Shown in pieces: positions 46,401 to 58,576 of a stretch of DNA of 64,000 nucleotides. The notes below the pieces were generated by a model. The model worked only from the letters and a program-made list of their open reading frames with translations. It ran no database searches and was not told the DNA's origin. Location of the stretch: assembly GCA_947650365.1 (NCBI GenBank), contig OX393552.1, positions 48,810,999 to 48,874,998 of the forward strand, given 5' to 3'. A program made the translations under genes and the position numbers. This stretch comes from Chamaelirium japonicum (taxonomy: Eukaryota; Streptophyta; Magnoliopsida; Liliales; Melanthiaceae). Within the stretch, counting starts at the first letter, position 1. Each line of letters begins with the position of its first letter.

Positions 46401-49193
46401 ACTTTGGGTTCGAATCCACTAAGGTAGTCCACGACAAATAAGCTTTGTTTGGAGGCCTTGTGCATTGTTTACACTTGCAACCCTAGTTGTCCAGATGTTT
46501 GTTTGTCATGAAATCATAGCCGTTGATGCATGTTATCTCTTGCTTTTGATATTTGGACTTTTTTGAATGTGTTATAGCATCTTGGCTTTATCACCAAGCT
46601 TATCCCCGTCCCAAGTGATTCACTATTGTATCCTTGTGTCATGATGATGATGTGCTCTATCTCCTGTAAAACAAAAAAGTACAGGACCAAAAAGAACAAG
46701 AAAGAATAGGAAGATGATAATTCGCTATCGAGATCATAACCTTCATACACATAACGTATGAATATAAAGCAATATGCTGATGTGTTTGTATGAAAGTGTA
46801 CTATGCAACGATGAAAAGAAACTCATACACTTAACATGTAAAATGAAAGTTTTATGTAAGAGAGTGATGAGATATGTATGATAAAGGGGGAGGGACAACC
46901 ACTGAAGTACTCTGATAAAAATTAAGATATCATAATTAGTAATAAACATGGGTAAAATGGTCAAAATAATCCTTTCCGTTTATGTCGTCTCATTGTCGTT
47001 CCGCAAAAGTGAGGTTTCGGTTAATATGTCAAACGTCAGGGGAGATCCGTGTATTTTTTGGAACTTTAGGGGGTTCATGTAATTATCCCTAACCTCAGAG
47101 GAGGCAAGTGTATTTTTTTAAATTTTTTTGCTACAATGAAATCACTATATCGAATAGTAACAATTTGTAAAGATTGCTACTCTTTGCTTCGGTGAATCAC
47201 TGTATTTTTCTTATTTGAATGGTTTGAAAAAGCCAAATTGGTGGTTGGGGGAACTTCTTGTAATTAGGTATTTCGAGGAGGGGATCGGATACAAAACCGA
47301 AATGCTGTTTGTCTTTTAGTTGAAAACAATTTACTTAAGAGGACTTATGCCTAAGCCCCAGCAACCCCCCCCCCCCTCTCTCTCTCTCTCCAAAATAATA
47401 ATAATAATAATCATCATCATCATCATCTTGTCTTTAAATCTATGTCTCGTTCTATGTGGCGAGTTCTATTGGGCACGCCAAAGGACAGAGACATTGGTTT
47501 AGGATTTAATCGAAAGCCGTTCTTGTGGCTCATGTGGGCTTCTATGATATGACAAATAAAGAGACGGCAAAATCACAACAATGCATTGTCATCAAAGTGA
47601 AGTGCATAAGATGCATCCAATTATACCTACAAACTAGAGGTTGCAATAGGGAAAAATCCGACCCAAAAAAATTGGATTTGACTAATTTGAGTATAAATTA
47701 TGTACCATAATTGGATATGTATAGGCTATGGGTACAGGAACTCTACCTTATCAACTTTGGGGTATGAGTATTTGGGCTAGCAATGGGCTAGACACAATCA
47801 AGCACTTATATGACCCCATGTTTTTGCTTCGCCCAAGCCTGGACCCGTTTTGTAACGTGCTTCAGAGATAAGAACTAAGCCCGAGCTGGTAACACTGTTG
47901 GAGGCGTGGACCATGTCTTGCCCCGAAAAGCTTCATTGGATAATATATTTCAGTGGAGTTGGCTCGATCATAAGGCAATTAAGACGGGCGCCTAAGGCCC
48001 TATATGAAAAGAAGGCATCCAAAGTCCAAAATCGTTTAAATAGCCTAGGGCCCCATATAAGAAGAAGGCCTCAAACCCACTTAAGCATCCTAGACCCCAA
48101 CATAAAAAACCTAAGGCTCCAATTATAATAAAACTTTCTATTGTAAAGAAAATTTATTCAAATTCTTAACATTATTATATTAAGTTTTAAAAATTCTGGT
48201 TTCGAGTTTTCGCCTTAGGCCTCAATTTGTATCGATCTGACCCTGGCATAGCCTGCAATCACGATTTTTCTTATTCTACAAATTGTGTAAATTGTGTTGC
48301 AAGCTAGTAACGATAATAAAAAAAAAGGATTTTTGCATGTTGCATCTTGGAAACTAGGCTATTTGCAAATTAAACCCTATAAGCTTTATATTTAAATATT
48401 GATCCCTAAAAATTAGATTACATTTGCAAATTAACCCCTTAGGTCAACTGACATTTATTTAAAGAGAATATCCAGATATATTTGTGGTTTGATTATTCCT
48501 TTCATCCAACTATTTTACTAGGACGATTTTACTTGCCAACCCCACATTAGGATAAGCCCATCAAAACTTTTCATTTAAGCTCTAGGCCTTCTAAACCAGC
48601 CCAACATTAGCAAAAACCCTTCCTGTATTTTTTAATCCCCAGACCACCCTCACTTGCCATCCACCCTCTTCAGGTCCGGCTACAGGTGCGGCACAGGCGG
48701 CGGACGTAGAAGCGACAGCAACAGCGACGGCGGGCACGAGCGGTGGAGGCAAAGGCGACAACAGTTGCGAGCGTGAGCGATGGAGGCGGCAGCAGCAGCG
48801 GGCGCGAGCGGCGAAGGTGAAGGCAGCAGAGGCTGTGATGACGGCAAGGATTCGGTTAGGTCTAGGGTTCATCCCATGGCCTGTAGATTAGGTCCCGCTG
48901 TGGGAGAGGGAGGGGGGTTCGGTTAGGTCGGGGGAGGGAGGGTGGCAGGAAATCTAAATTTGAAGGGGAGGAGGGGCATTTTTTGTCCATAGGGGTTTCA
49001 GCTCAAATGAAAAGATGGTCGTGACTGCTACTCGAAAAGGATCTCTAAGATGGGCTTCTTGCTAATTCTCCCATTTTAAAATCCTAAATTAGGGCATGCG
49101 GAAAGTAGATGATATTAAATTAAATGATACTAAGGATAAAAGGGTCATTTGAGACCTCAGGGAAAAGATAGACCCTGATTAAAGTCTATCTAC
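43487..49193. other. Long intergenic stretch with few recognisable elements
   Basis: No gene is recognised. Visible items: a 29-30-bp tandem duplication (unit GGAAAAATCCACATAGGAGA) at 45127-45183; a GGGTTCGAATCCAC word at 46406-46419 that resembles a tRNA B box but has no partner A box; (TAA/TCA)n at 47393-47427; TGCTACAATGAAATCACTAT with GTAACAATTT at 47128-47170, related to the hairpin array at 52.6 kb; and a GC-rich segment at 48640-48960 with low-complexity frames. Confidence 0.4.
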
Positions 49194-49196
49194 TAA

Positions 49197-50295
49197 GAGT
49201 ATCTCCAACACAGGCCTGCCTCCAAATATGGAGAAGATTCTCTTTTGGAGGGTGATCAGCTCCAACCGCCCCCCTTCATTTCTCCCAAGTATTATTATAA
49301 TCTTATTAAATATATAATATATTTTTAAAAATTATTAATAAATGTTATTAATACTAATATGTTTTTAGAAGAAAAAAATATATCGTTGGTAGGGTCTTGC
49401 CGAGAGCTTTAAAATGAGACTAATATTAAATAGTTTTAAAGTTAGATTTAAATTAATAACTTTTTAATCAAATAAAGGGTTCTATTTATGGCTTTTAATT
49501 AAAATATTTGGTACCTTTACCGAGCCCATCTTCACCATCCATCTCATTTCCATGCATCGTAGAGGTGGGAGCATTATTCTAGGGACAATGGGATGAACCC
49601 TAGGTACCGTGGTGGGTGAGACAAAATTTCCCTCAAATAAAACTAAAAATAGAATATAAAGAAAATTGCAAACATATGGGGATCTATTTAACCCGCCTCA
49701 AAGGAAACTACAAATAGAAATTACATTGCAAGAAATAAGATAACAATACCTGATAGTCGTGAAGTTCAATAATTCGGAAGGTCATCTCTGTAGCCACCTC
49801 CTCCTTCTTGATCGTTGTCGTACCCTATGGATATATAATGTTTTTTTTTTATAACCGCACATCCTCCGCAACGTCGGTGACGCCCCGACCCCTACCCTGA
49901 GGGACGAGGCCGTGGACGCAAAGGCTAATTGTTCAAGAATTATATTTTATTAATTAAAAATTAATTATAAAATAATTTAATATTAGTCTCATTTTACCTT
50001 TCCAGCGATACCATTTTTGTAAAAAACGGATTAGCGGATCTAAGTATGCACAACGTTAAAGTAAGTAGTGTGTAAAATAAAAAAGGAGATAATATTAATT
50101 ATAAATATGTTCAATATTGTATGGAGGGCATTTTTGATATTTAAAAAGATAAACAGTATTTAGAGGTGGCTTCCAAAACCATCTCCAAATTTGGTGGCCA
50201 CAATCTAAATCTGCAGATTTGGAGGCCAAAATGGAGAGTGGTTGGAGCAATCCACTCTCCAAAAATGCAGATTTGGAGGGCAGTTGGAGATGCTC
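49197..50295. mobile_element. PIF/Harbinger-like element (1099 bp) with TAA target duplication
   Basis: The ends are GAGTATCTCCAAC on the left and GAGCATCTCCAAC on the right (reversed), the classic plant Harbinger terminus. Next to them are CCTCCAAAT and further inverted TCCAAC words. TAA flanks both sides (49194-49196 and 50296-50298). No transposase is readable. Inside is a second inverted repeat, TAAAATGAGACTAATATTAAAT near 49409-49430 and its complement near 49979-50000, suggesting another AT-rich element nested within. Confidence 0.85.
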
Positions 50296-50576
50296 TAATA
50301 GTTGATGGCGTTAAACCATGAATAAACCTGAAAAATTCCCCCAAATAGATTTCATTTAACCCTCTAGTTCATTTGCATAAACAGCCTGGTTTTTTAGGGT
50401 CGATATATAAAAACGATGCTTTTGGGGGTTAATATGCAATTAGCATAGTTTTTAGTAGACTTTATGTAAAAATCTCTAAAAAAATTCTGAGTTTTTCTCT
50501 CATATATCATTGTTATCTCATTAATTAATAAAAGATGGATTGAAACTAGAAGCCCATTTTCAAAAACTCATGTATA

Positions 50577-52321
50577 TCTATACTATTCTTATAAAGCTGA
50601 GGCATTTGGTGTCACGTGGCAGATCTCCTTTCATCCTTTTTTTAATCCCGATTTGAAAATAAAATCTTTGGCAGACTCCTTATCCGTCTCCGGTTTCGAA
50701 TTCCGATCCGCCTTCAATGCTTCTTATGTTAATTTAATGATATTTCTGACGCTTAATTTCAAGGTTCATAATATAGCTTAATGGCCTTAATTAGCATGAA
50801 CGTTGGATCTCATTAAAGGCGCAGTAAAGAGAGAGGGTTACCATTCTCGGTTCAAAGTAAATACAAGCCTTTAAACATACCATACCATGTTTAATGCTTT
50901 TACACGAGTTTTTATAACTTACAATGTTTCCATTGCCATTGATTTGCTATGTGTGACACTTACAATTCTTGTAGTTGATCGGATGGTTGGTGGACAATAA
51001 CAACTGATCTCATTCATTTCAATGACATCCCCCATCTCTGCAGAATAATTATAATAGCAACAACACTTCCATCTTGAATGCATCCTCTTCAGAATACGAA
51101 GCAACTCTGAAACGAATTTCCAAGGATACATATATATCAGATTAAGGAGATTTATTTATAAGGAATGAAGATGATTGGAAGTAAACTTTGCAAGGAAGTA
51201 ACCAATTAATCCATCGAATTAGAGAAAGGATAGAAATGATTTCATTTCAGATATGCTATCAAACAGCTTCAAGGCAATGAAATGGTAATCCTGATCACTT
51301 CTCGATACCCTAGATCGATCTCTATCATTTCTTTTGAAGCTCTAATGAGATCTGTATTTATTTTTCTGAAATTTACATCTACTTTCTTGTGTTTATTTTG
51401 GAAAATTTCTATAACATGTTCTTTTTTTTATATATCGGGCAACAGCAAGACGACGCTGAATCTCGCCATGTATCTCAGTGTCGAACAAGTTCTACTGTCG
51501 GAGGATTGCTAAGCCTTGTGATATTATCATAATCGCGATCGATTTCAGGCTTCTCTCTAATCAGCCGCATTCAAGGATTGGTTGAAGGTCTTCAATAGTC
51601 TAGTGAAGCAAGAGACTATAATGAGAGTACTGCAGCAAGTCTATGGGCAGAACCCAAAGTGATCGGCTTTGGCGATGATACAATAAGATCATACGTTGAT
51701 TCATATTTTTTTTTTTGTTTAGATATGGTTTGTTTAGTGATAGACTTTTACAAATCAAACCCATGTCTACGGTCGGTTGTTGTTTCCTGTCACCGACCTG
51801 GGGCATCGTCGAGTTTCAATAGTCTATAAAACTCTCATAAAACAGAGCCTTGGAATAGCTTGTGGCATTCAATTACACATATAGGATACTGCAATACATT
51901 AAACTGGATTTCGTCATGAATGTGATTGTCTCCCTCCTCCCAGGCTCCCATGCTCCCACGTATTTACAATTATTTATCTAACAATTTGAATGTTGCAATC
52001 CTTCCATTTTATGTATAATTTATTTTTTTAGGGGCTTAACGGAAGCCGCTTTTGGTGATCCATCTAGAAGGAAGAGGAAATTGAGAGATCATGACAAAAA
52101 ATCAACGAAGATGATAGAATTTATGGCTTGAGCTTTCATATTGTTTTCCTTTGTCGTTTTTTTTTCCTTTCATTTTTTGACCATGTACCATGACACTTTG
52201 TTTCCCTATATGAATTTGTTTTCTTTATTTTTTACTTACTAATAATTATTTCCCTATAATTTCTGTTAAATATTAGCATTTTTATTTTAACATCCTGTGC
52301 ATTGCACGAGTTAGTTACTAG
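50577..52321 (+). mobile_element. Non-autonomous Helitron candidate (1745 bp)
   Basis: The 5' end is TCTATACTATTCTTATAAAG, a common plant Helitron start. The 3' end has CCTGTGCATTGCACGAG, a short GC hairpin with imperfect outer pairs, about 10 bp before a terminal CTAG. The host bases are A on the left (50576) and T on the right (52322), matching insertion between A and T. There are no terminal inverted repeats or target duplication, as expected. No Rep/helicase protein is encoded. The interior may hold captured sequence, but none is identified. Confidence 0.7.
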
Positions 52322-52611
52322 TCCCAACTATAAAGGTGGGCTATGTTTGGACGGACATATACAGGCTCGGGTCCAGTCCATTTTGGTTTCAGGTCTAAAA
52401 TATAAACTCGAGCTCATTTATAATAGGGGTAATGTGTGATAGGTCCCTCTAACAGATCGATTTTAGTGATAAAGACAGTCAACATGGGTAATTAGCTTTG
52501 GATCATCCTGTTAGAAAAATGTATTTTTACCCCTACAGTCAGCTATATACATGAATAAGACCCCTACTTGCAGTTGTACATGTAGGCCCCGGTCTAAGCC
52601 AAGCATTGTAA

Positions 52612-53030
52612 CAAAAAGAGTAACAATCTTCGAAAATTGTTACTCTTTTGCTACAATGAAATCACTGTAGCAAAAAAAAAAAAAAAAGGTGAAATATTAC
52701 CATTTTTTTTTTCTATAATGAAATCACTATAGTAAAAGAGTAACAATTTGCATCGATTGAGTAGCAATCTGTGTAAATTGTCACTCTTTTGCTACAGTGA
52801 AATCCATGTAGCAAATTTATTTATTTATTCTTTAATCTTGGTAGGGGATTTTTTTTTTTGTTACAGTGAAGTCATTGTAGCAAAAGAGTAACAATCTTTG
52901 TAGAGTAACAATATGCGCAAATTGTTACTCTTTTGCTACAACGAAATTTTTGTTGCAATTTATTTTTTCATGAAATCGTGTTCCTTCCAAATTTTTTTTT
53001 TTTACAATGAAATCACTTTAGCAAATCTGT
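52612..53030. repeat. Array of alternating short hairpins
   Basis: Six copies of a hairpin word like TTGCTACARTGAAATCACTRTAGCAA occur at 52646-52674, 52712-52734, 52787-52815, 52860-52885, 52931-52957 and 53001-53027. They alternate with AAAGAGTAACAAT and its complement ATTGTTACTCTTT, which form further inverted pairs. A single diverged unit lies at 47128-47170. There is no coding frame. Confidence 0.8.
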
Positions 53031-54236
53031 GGGTTGAGTCCTGCAGCGACAAGGATGGAGGGGCATGCACTAAGGGGCAGTTTGGTTATTAAAAAGGGAT
53101 AGTAGTCATGTGTGGGACTTGCTCTAGCCTCATCCTTTTCGGGAGGGACCTGGGCAACATCATAGTATTGGTTGTCCTTCTCGTTAAACCGATCTTTTGT
53201 CAAGGACCTCTCACTAAGTCCCCCTTTATAATTTTCTGGCTATAGACCCAAATTCATTCCAAGTGTGTTGGGCTCAATCAAGCTTGGATCAAATTTAGAC
53301 CTAGTGCCAGACTCTAAACATGTATGAATACCTCAATACCCACACGTGCATGTTATATGATTGCCTAACTCATGTAGTAAATTATATATAATACTGGCCA
53401 AATTCTAAGCTAATTGTAGCCTACTTGTATTCTATCTGAACTCGGCCCCTTTAAATCCAATGTAATAACGAATAATTAAAGACTCTTAACAATGCATTGT
53501 GATAGAGTTTTTTTTATCAAGCATTATAATATATGGATAGTGAGAAAAAAAAAAGAAGAAGCAAAACTATATCTAATGTATACCTGGAACACGAACCAAG
53601 TCTCAAATGGGTATGGATTGTGTATTTCTTATACACAAATAGATTTCCTCTTAGAAAAATAAAATTTAGCCCAATAGTTTTTATTGATTCTTTCACACAG
53701 AATAATGTGTCGCGATCACAGTCATCTGTTTCACCCATCCCCGACCATTGAATCGCACTTGGCTCAAACCGACAGGCAAAGGGACAATGTGATTGGATGT
53801 CATTCTGGGTGAATGAATTGGAAAAAGCTATCGGTATGAATAGCATTTCTCTTCCTCCCAGTGGGGATGCCTGATGTGGCGCAAGATCACAACTGGCAGT
53901 GATCACGTGCCACGTCAATCATCTCCAGTTTGGATGAACCTCTTATATCAAATAACATTTTCTAATTTCAAATAATGCCTCCTTATATACAAAATAAGAG
54001 AGAGACTTAATGATAGGTCTCTGACAACATATCTAGTGGGTGAAAATGGCATACAAAGATATGGTTTTACATCAGGTATTTCATAAAACATTCTCTCTCC
54101 ACTAGTCATTTTTTTACTTTTCCTCCCTCTTGAAACGATAATAGTGCCATTCCTTTACCATTCAACCGAATTTGCCTTAAATGTTGACTTCTTGCCATCC
54201 GGATGCACCTCGACCATCGAATTAAATATAGAAATG
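53031..54236. other. Intergenic, no gene recognised
   Basis: The minus-strand frame at 53517-53918 (133 aa) has no recognisable domain and lies in AT-rich sequence. I see no other structure. Confidence 0.35.
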
Positions 54237-54238
54237 GT

Positions 54239-54298
<60 letters not shown>
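54237..54298. repeat. Compound (GT)n(GA)n microsatellite
   Basis: A perfect GT run switches at 54263 to a perfect GA run. The flanking words AAAGCACAAATCAGACACATCTCGA and AAAGTGCAGATTAGATGCATCTCGA recur 80-90 bp apart on the right side. Confidence 0.93.
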
Positions 54299-54300
<2 letters not shown>

Positions 54301-54540
54301 TACATGTTGTGGTTGTGTGCAAAGCACAAATCAGACACATCTCGACCGTCAGAATTAATGTAAAAAGGGTATGAGCGAGATGCACCTATCAAGGATGTGT
54401 GTAAAGTGCAGATTAGATGCATCTCGATCGTTCCCTATTCAAATCTCAAAGATCCACAATAAAACATTATATAATATTCAAATTTTGTCAACCAAGCAAA
54501 TTTTTTTAATTATTTACTAATGAATGTCTATTCTTTACAT

Positions 54541-55165
54541 TTCATCATTCACACAAGCACATTTTAGGGATTTAGGTTCATTTTATTCTAAAAAGTTGAA
54601 GAAAAATTGACTTGAACGTACATAAAGAATATCCAAAACAAATAAAAACCAATTACTAAGCAACAAATAGCAATCCACCAAATTTTTACTCTTTGTGGGT
54701 TGAATTTTTACTCTTTCCTGAAAATTTGTTACTCTTTCATGCGTGGTAGGCATCTAAGAAAAATTAAGCTACATCCTAGCTCCTCACATAACCCATCCAA
54801 TTATTACTCTTTATGGATAAATATTACTCTTTGTTGTTCATCATTCACATAAGCATTTTTTTGAAGATTTTGGTTCATCTTAGTATAATAAATTGAAGAA
54901 AAATGAACTCCAATGTTCATAAAAGAATCTACAAAACAAATAAAAAATAGTTGTTAAAGCAATAAATAATAATCCATCAAATTTTTACTCTTTGTAGGTT
55001 GAATATTTACTATTTGTTGTAAAATTGTTACTTTTTCCTCCGTGGAAGACGTCAAAGAATGTTTAGGGGGATTTTGGCTCAATTTAGTCCAATAAATTTG
55101 AATTAAACTAACTTTGAATACATCCAATTTTTGCTAAACAAACAATTTGTGACTCTTTTTTTACC
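54541..55165. repeat. Tandem repeat of ~296-bp units with TTACTCTTTG words
   Basis: The unit beginning TTCATCATTCACA at 54541 starts again at 54837 (TTCATCATTCACATAAGCA). It runs through matching AAACAAATAAAAA...AATCCA and TTTTTACTCTTTGTRGGTTG words. A third, partial and more diverged unit starts near 55068. Multiple TTACTCTTT words link it to the hairpin array at 52.6 kb. Confidence 0.7.
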
Positions 55166-55169
55166 TAAT

Positions 55170-56076
55170 TGGTACTCTTCCATATACATTGTATATAAGG
55201 ATAAGACAAAATACGACAATACTCGAGTGCTCCAAAAGATCGATCACTTGAAGGGAGGAGAGCACATTGTGTATATTAAGAAAGGCCATCCGCTCCCCTT
55301 ATCGATGTGGGCTTACTGAGATTGACATTTAAATAAATATTTACGAGATTGATCCGGCCTGCAAAGATACGAAAGTTTCTCATACTTCCCAAAGTCCAAA
55401 CGAAGGGACTTAGACTAAATGCAAACTTTACATGTCCTTAATGTTAAATTATAAACTTTTTAAGGACCTAATACCAATTTATTGGGGAAAAAAAATATTT
55501 CTCCACATTCTATATATATAAAAAGCGGCTATTAGCAATATGCCACTGCAATAGTTTTGAGTTACATTAATCCCAATCAATAGTTTCAATTTACATGCAG
55601 TCCATAAAATGATTTCAGATTAAGAAACAACCTTTGTATAACAGTTGTAGGCTTAAGGGATCCTCTGCTAATCATTTTTTTTTCTTTATTTTTTTTAAAA
55701 TATGAAATATACCTATAAGATACTCTCCCACATAAATCACAACACTTGCTATTGTCAATGTTGCTATAATGATTTTGGACTGCTACAATATTTTCGAGGT
55801 GCTACAATGATTTTAGACTGCTACAATGATTCGGGTTAGAGTTCACTGTTAAGGGTATAGAATTAAGGTTCTGGTTAGATTTAGGGTTATGATTCACTAT
55901 TAGGGGTATATAAGTAGGGTTAGGTTTATGGTTCACTATTTAGGCTGTGGAAGTAGGGTTAGTGTTTCATTACATGACCAAGACATTTTAGAATTCTGAA
56001 ACATTTTGGTCGTGTTGTGAAGCCGATTTAACTATATGGTAAATAGGACATATATGTAATTTTATAAGTTGTTGGA
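55170..56076. other. Intergenic, no gene recognised
   Basis: It holds a piece like a TRIM LTR (CCCCTTATCGATGTGGGCTT at about 55296-55315) without a second copy. At about 55760-55830 it holds repeated GCTACAATGATTTTGGACT words. Telomere-like TTAGGGT words at 55835-55960 are scattered, not an array. Confidence 0.4.
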
Positions 56077-56084
56077 CTTACTGC

Positions 56085-57317
56085 CAGTGTTAATAGGACT
56101 GGCCCGGCCCGACCGATCGGACCGCTGAACCGGAGCTTAAGCCGGTTCTGTTTGGATACATGGATCGGATGTGCAATCCACTCAACAGAAAACCACGTGA
56201 CCCGACCGGATTTGGTTGACCCGTGGGACCCAGCCGTGTATAAAGAAACCGACGGTTCTTTTTCCGTGTTAAAAAATCCTAAATATAAGGTAAGAATCGC
56301 CCCTCCAACCTTCTCGACTCCTGACTCCCGAACAAGCTACTTGAGATTGAAGGCAACCGGCAGTGGCGGCGGTGGTTGGTGAAGCTATAGGAGAACAACT
56401 ATCCCTCCGCGTGCAGAAGAGTTCTCGCCGACAAGGCCTAGTTGAGGTCGTCATGTGCTTCCAGTCAATACCGCGCGTCGGCCTTGGTCGTGGTCGTTGT
56501 GGACTTTCAGTCAATGCTACTGGTCTAGAGGAGCATATTGGCGGAGGGCTTGAGGGAGTTGTAGAGCTTCTTGGATAGATTGGGAAGAGGCCAAAGGTGA
56601 ACATAAAGCAGAACCTGCCAGCACCGTTGTGGTCGAGGAAAGGGCGATCCAGGGTCGTGGTTGATGACACCTCTCCGCATCAGTCGTTGTCGTCATCCCC
56701 CACCTCATTGCAGAGCTTGCTTGTTGTCGGAGAGCGATCACAGAAAGAAGCAAACCAAGTTTTTTGTCATCTTTTTTTTTTGTTGAGAAGCAAACAACTT
56801 TCTATCATCAGACCCAACCTCTCTCTCTCTCTCTCTAGTGGATAGGGATGAAAACGGTGCGGATTTGGGCAAAATCGAAATCGCACTGCAATACCGAACC
56901 GCCACACCAAAATCGCACCGCACCGCGACGATGTACTGTATGTAAAACTGAAACCGCACCATACGGTGCGGTGCACCGTGGTTTAACATTATAATGGTCT
57001 AAACGGTGCGGTTTTTGGCAGTTTTTGGCAAAACCGAAACCACACCGCGATAGTTTTATATTTTGGCAAACCAAAACCACACCATGCGGTGCGGTTTTTC
57101 ACGGTTCTCGGTTTTAAACAGCACCGTTACCATCCATACCAGTGGATGGGCCAAAGCTTTGGGGTTTTTTTTGCCGGACAAGGACAAGGCTTTGGGTTTT
57201 GGGGAACTGAATTAGGCTTATCATTCGGTCCAACCGGTTGACCCAACGGTTGAACCAGAGAACCATGACCCTGGATCTTTGACCGGGTTGATGTCCGGTC
57301 CGGGTCTGATAACATTG
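56085..57317. mobile_element. hAT element (1233 bp) hosting a nested MITE
   Basis: The ends are CAGTGTTAATAGGACTGG on the left and CAATGTTATCAGACCCGG on the right (reversed). The flanking octamers CTTACTGC (56077-56084) and CTTACTTC (57318-57325) match at 7 of 8. The sub-terminal regions are rich in CCGG/GGTTGACC words. The frames inside (for example 56269-56670 minus) match no transposase. A smaller hAT MITE occupies 56843-57138. Confidence 0.8.
56843..57138. mobile_element. hAT MITE (296 bp) nested in the larger hAT element
   Basis: The ends are TAGGGATGAAAACGGTGCGG on the left and TATGGATGGTAACGGTGCTG on the right (reversed). The flanking octamers CTAGTGGA (56835-56842) and CCAGTGGA (57139-57146) match at 7 of 8. 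Inside are many GGTGCGGT / ACCGCACC words. It inserted next to a short CT run inside the 56085-57317 element and is therefore the younger of the two. Confidence 0.88.
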
Positions 57318-57325
57318 CTTACTTC

Positions 57326-58576
57326 AATTACATATTTTTGGGTATACTGTTAATGTATCGTTATTAAATAGGCCTAATGCCATCTCCCCTAAAATTAGAA
57401 GTGTCTCCACAAAATCTTTGGAAAGATATTCTGCTCGCTCGTTCCATTTCCTTTTTGGACCGAGTGATGCCTTTTCAACATACCGGGGGACAACCTCTCG
57501 GACAACACGGGTGGTGCGACCGTGTGGGGGCGTCGGCGACTCGGCGTACAACCGCGGTGCTGATAGGCTCATGGGCAGTGGGCCCCGCGGTTGTATGGTA
57601 CGCTGGATGTGCTGAAATTTTTTCCGTGGGGCGTGGCATGGTGCGAATGCCGTATTGCCACGCACTGAGCGCTGGCCGACTCGGGCCAACACCACCTTGG
57701 GTTTGTCCGCAGTATGTTCCCCCGCATGAGAGGAATCAGCAATCGCGCGGCACGTGAGAAGCGGGATACGAGAATCCAGTTGCGCTGATGTGGCACCGGA
57801 AATCCCGCCTTTTAGATCACGTGTCATAAAAGAGCATGACAATTAGCGCTCCCCCCATCGCTAACCACCACTTGGTCCACTCTCTTTACCGCGGTTCCAC
57901 CCCACTTTCGTTGTTTTCCGAGCGGAAACGGAATCCGCTTGAAAATCTGGAAAAAAAATAAAAAAGCGCCGGATTTGGGAACTCACTGAGTGCACGTATT
58001 AGCAGGGATGTTTCTATTTCCGGCTTTTAATATTTAGCCGTAACCCCCTCGTGTTAGCTTGAAATCCTCTTTCAATAAAACCCTAAGGGCATGCCCGTAT
58101 CGATCTTGGCCGCTCGTTTACTGATCCGACGGATCCGATCACACAGGCCCTCGTGCTTATCACCCCCCCTGCTTCCCCCCCCCCCCCTCCCTCTCTTCCG
58201 CTACTACCCGCTGCTGCTTTTCTCCGCCTCCGGGCAGCGCTCAACAAAATTCTAGGTAAAAATGGCGTCACCGCCGATCGTCGATCGCCGATCGCCTCGA
58301 ACCCTGGGCGGTTGAAAAGATCGATCCTTTCTCACCGCGATCCCCCCGATCCCCAGGACGGCGCCGCCGAACGCCTCCGGGCCGCTCCGGAATGATACGC
58401 GAGCTCCGGATTTAGGGTTTCCTACAGGTTGGTGCTAGGAATCATGGATTTGTTACGGAAAAATCTGATCTTTTGAGCTCGAACCTTGAGCCTTGTAGCT
58501 TTCCCGCTTCGCAAGCTGCGGCCTTTCTCTCTCCTTTTCTTCGTCTTTCTCTATATTTGCTCTTGTGCTTCTTGGA
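57326..58576 (+). promoter_or_regulatory. Upstream region and 5' leader of the Pumilio gene
   Basis: A telo-box AAACCCTAA lies at 58078-58086, about 490 bp before the start codon, and its complement TTAGGGTTT lies at 58412-58420. GC-rich sequence from 57470 to 57800 has CpG-dense words but no supported gene. A 5' UTR intron is possible, with donor AG|GTAAAA at 58256 and acceptor CCTACAG at 58427, but this is only a reading of splice words. Confidence 0.45.

Noticed and set aside
46406..46419. GGGTTCGAATCCAC, like a tRNA or SINE B box
   Set aside because: No A box 30-40 bp upstream and no cloverleaf, poly-A tail or target duplication could be found.
48591..48872. 93-aa minus-strand frame in a GC-rich segment
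   Set aside because: Ala/Val-rich low complexity without a domain; the segment looks like a repeat interior.
52612..53030. CRISPR-like array
   Set aside because: The units are hairpins in alternating arrangement with irregular spacing and no unique spacers, and the genome is a plant nuclear genome.
57377..57757. 126-aa plus-strand frame upstream of Pumilio
   Set aside because: No family match, overlapping frames of similar length on the other strand, and a position expected to be promoter.
58565..58576. Upstream extension of the Pumilio reading frame
   Set aside because: The extension starts with GTG; the first ATG is at 58577 and family proteins begin at a similar point.
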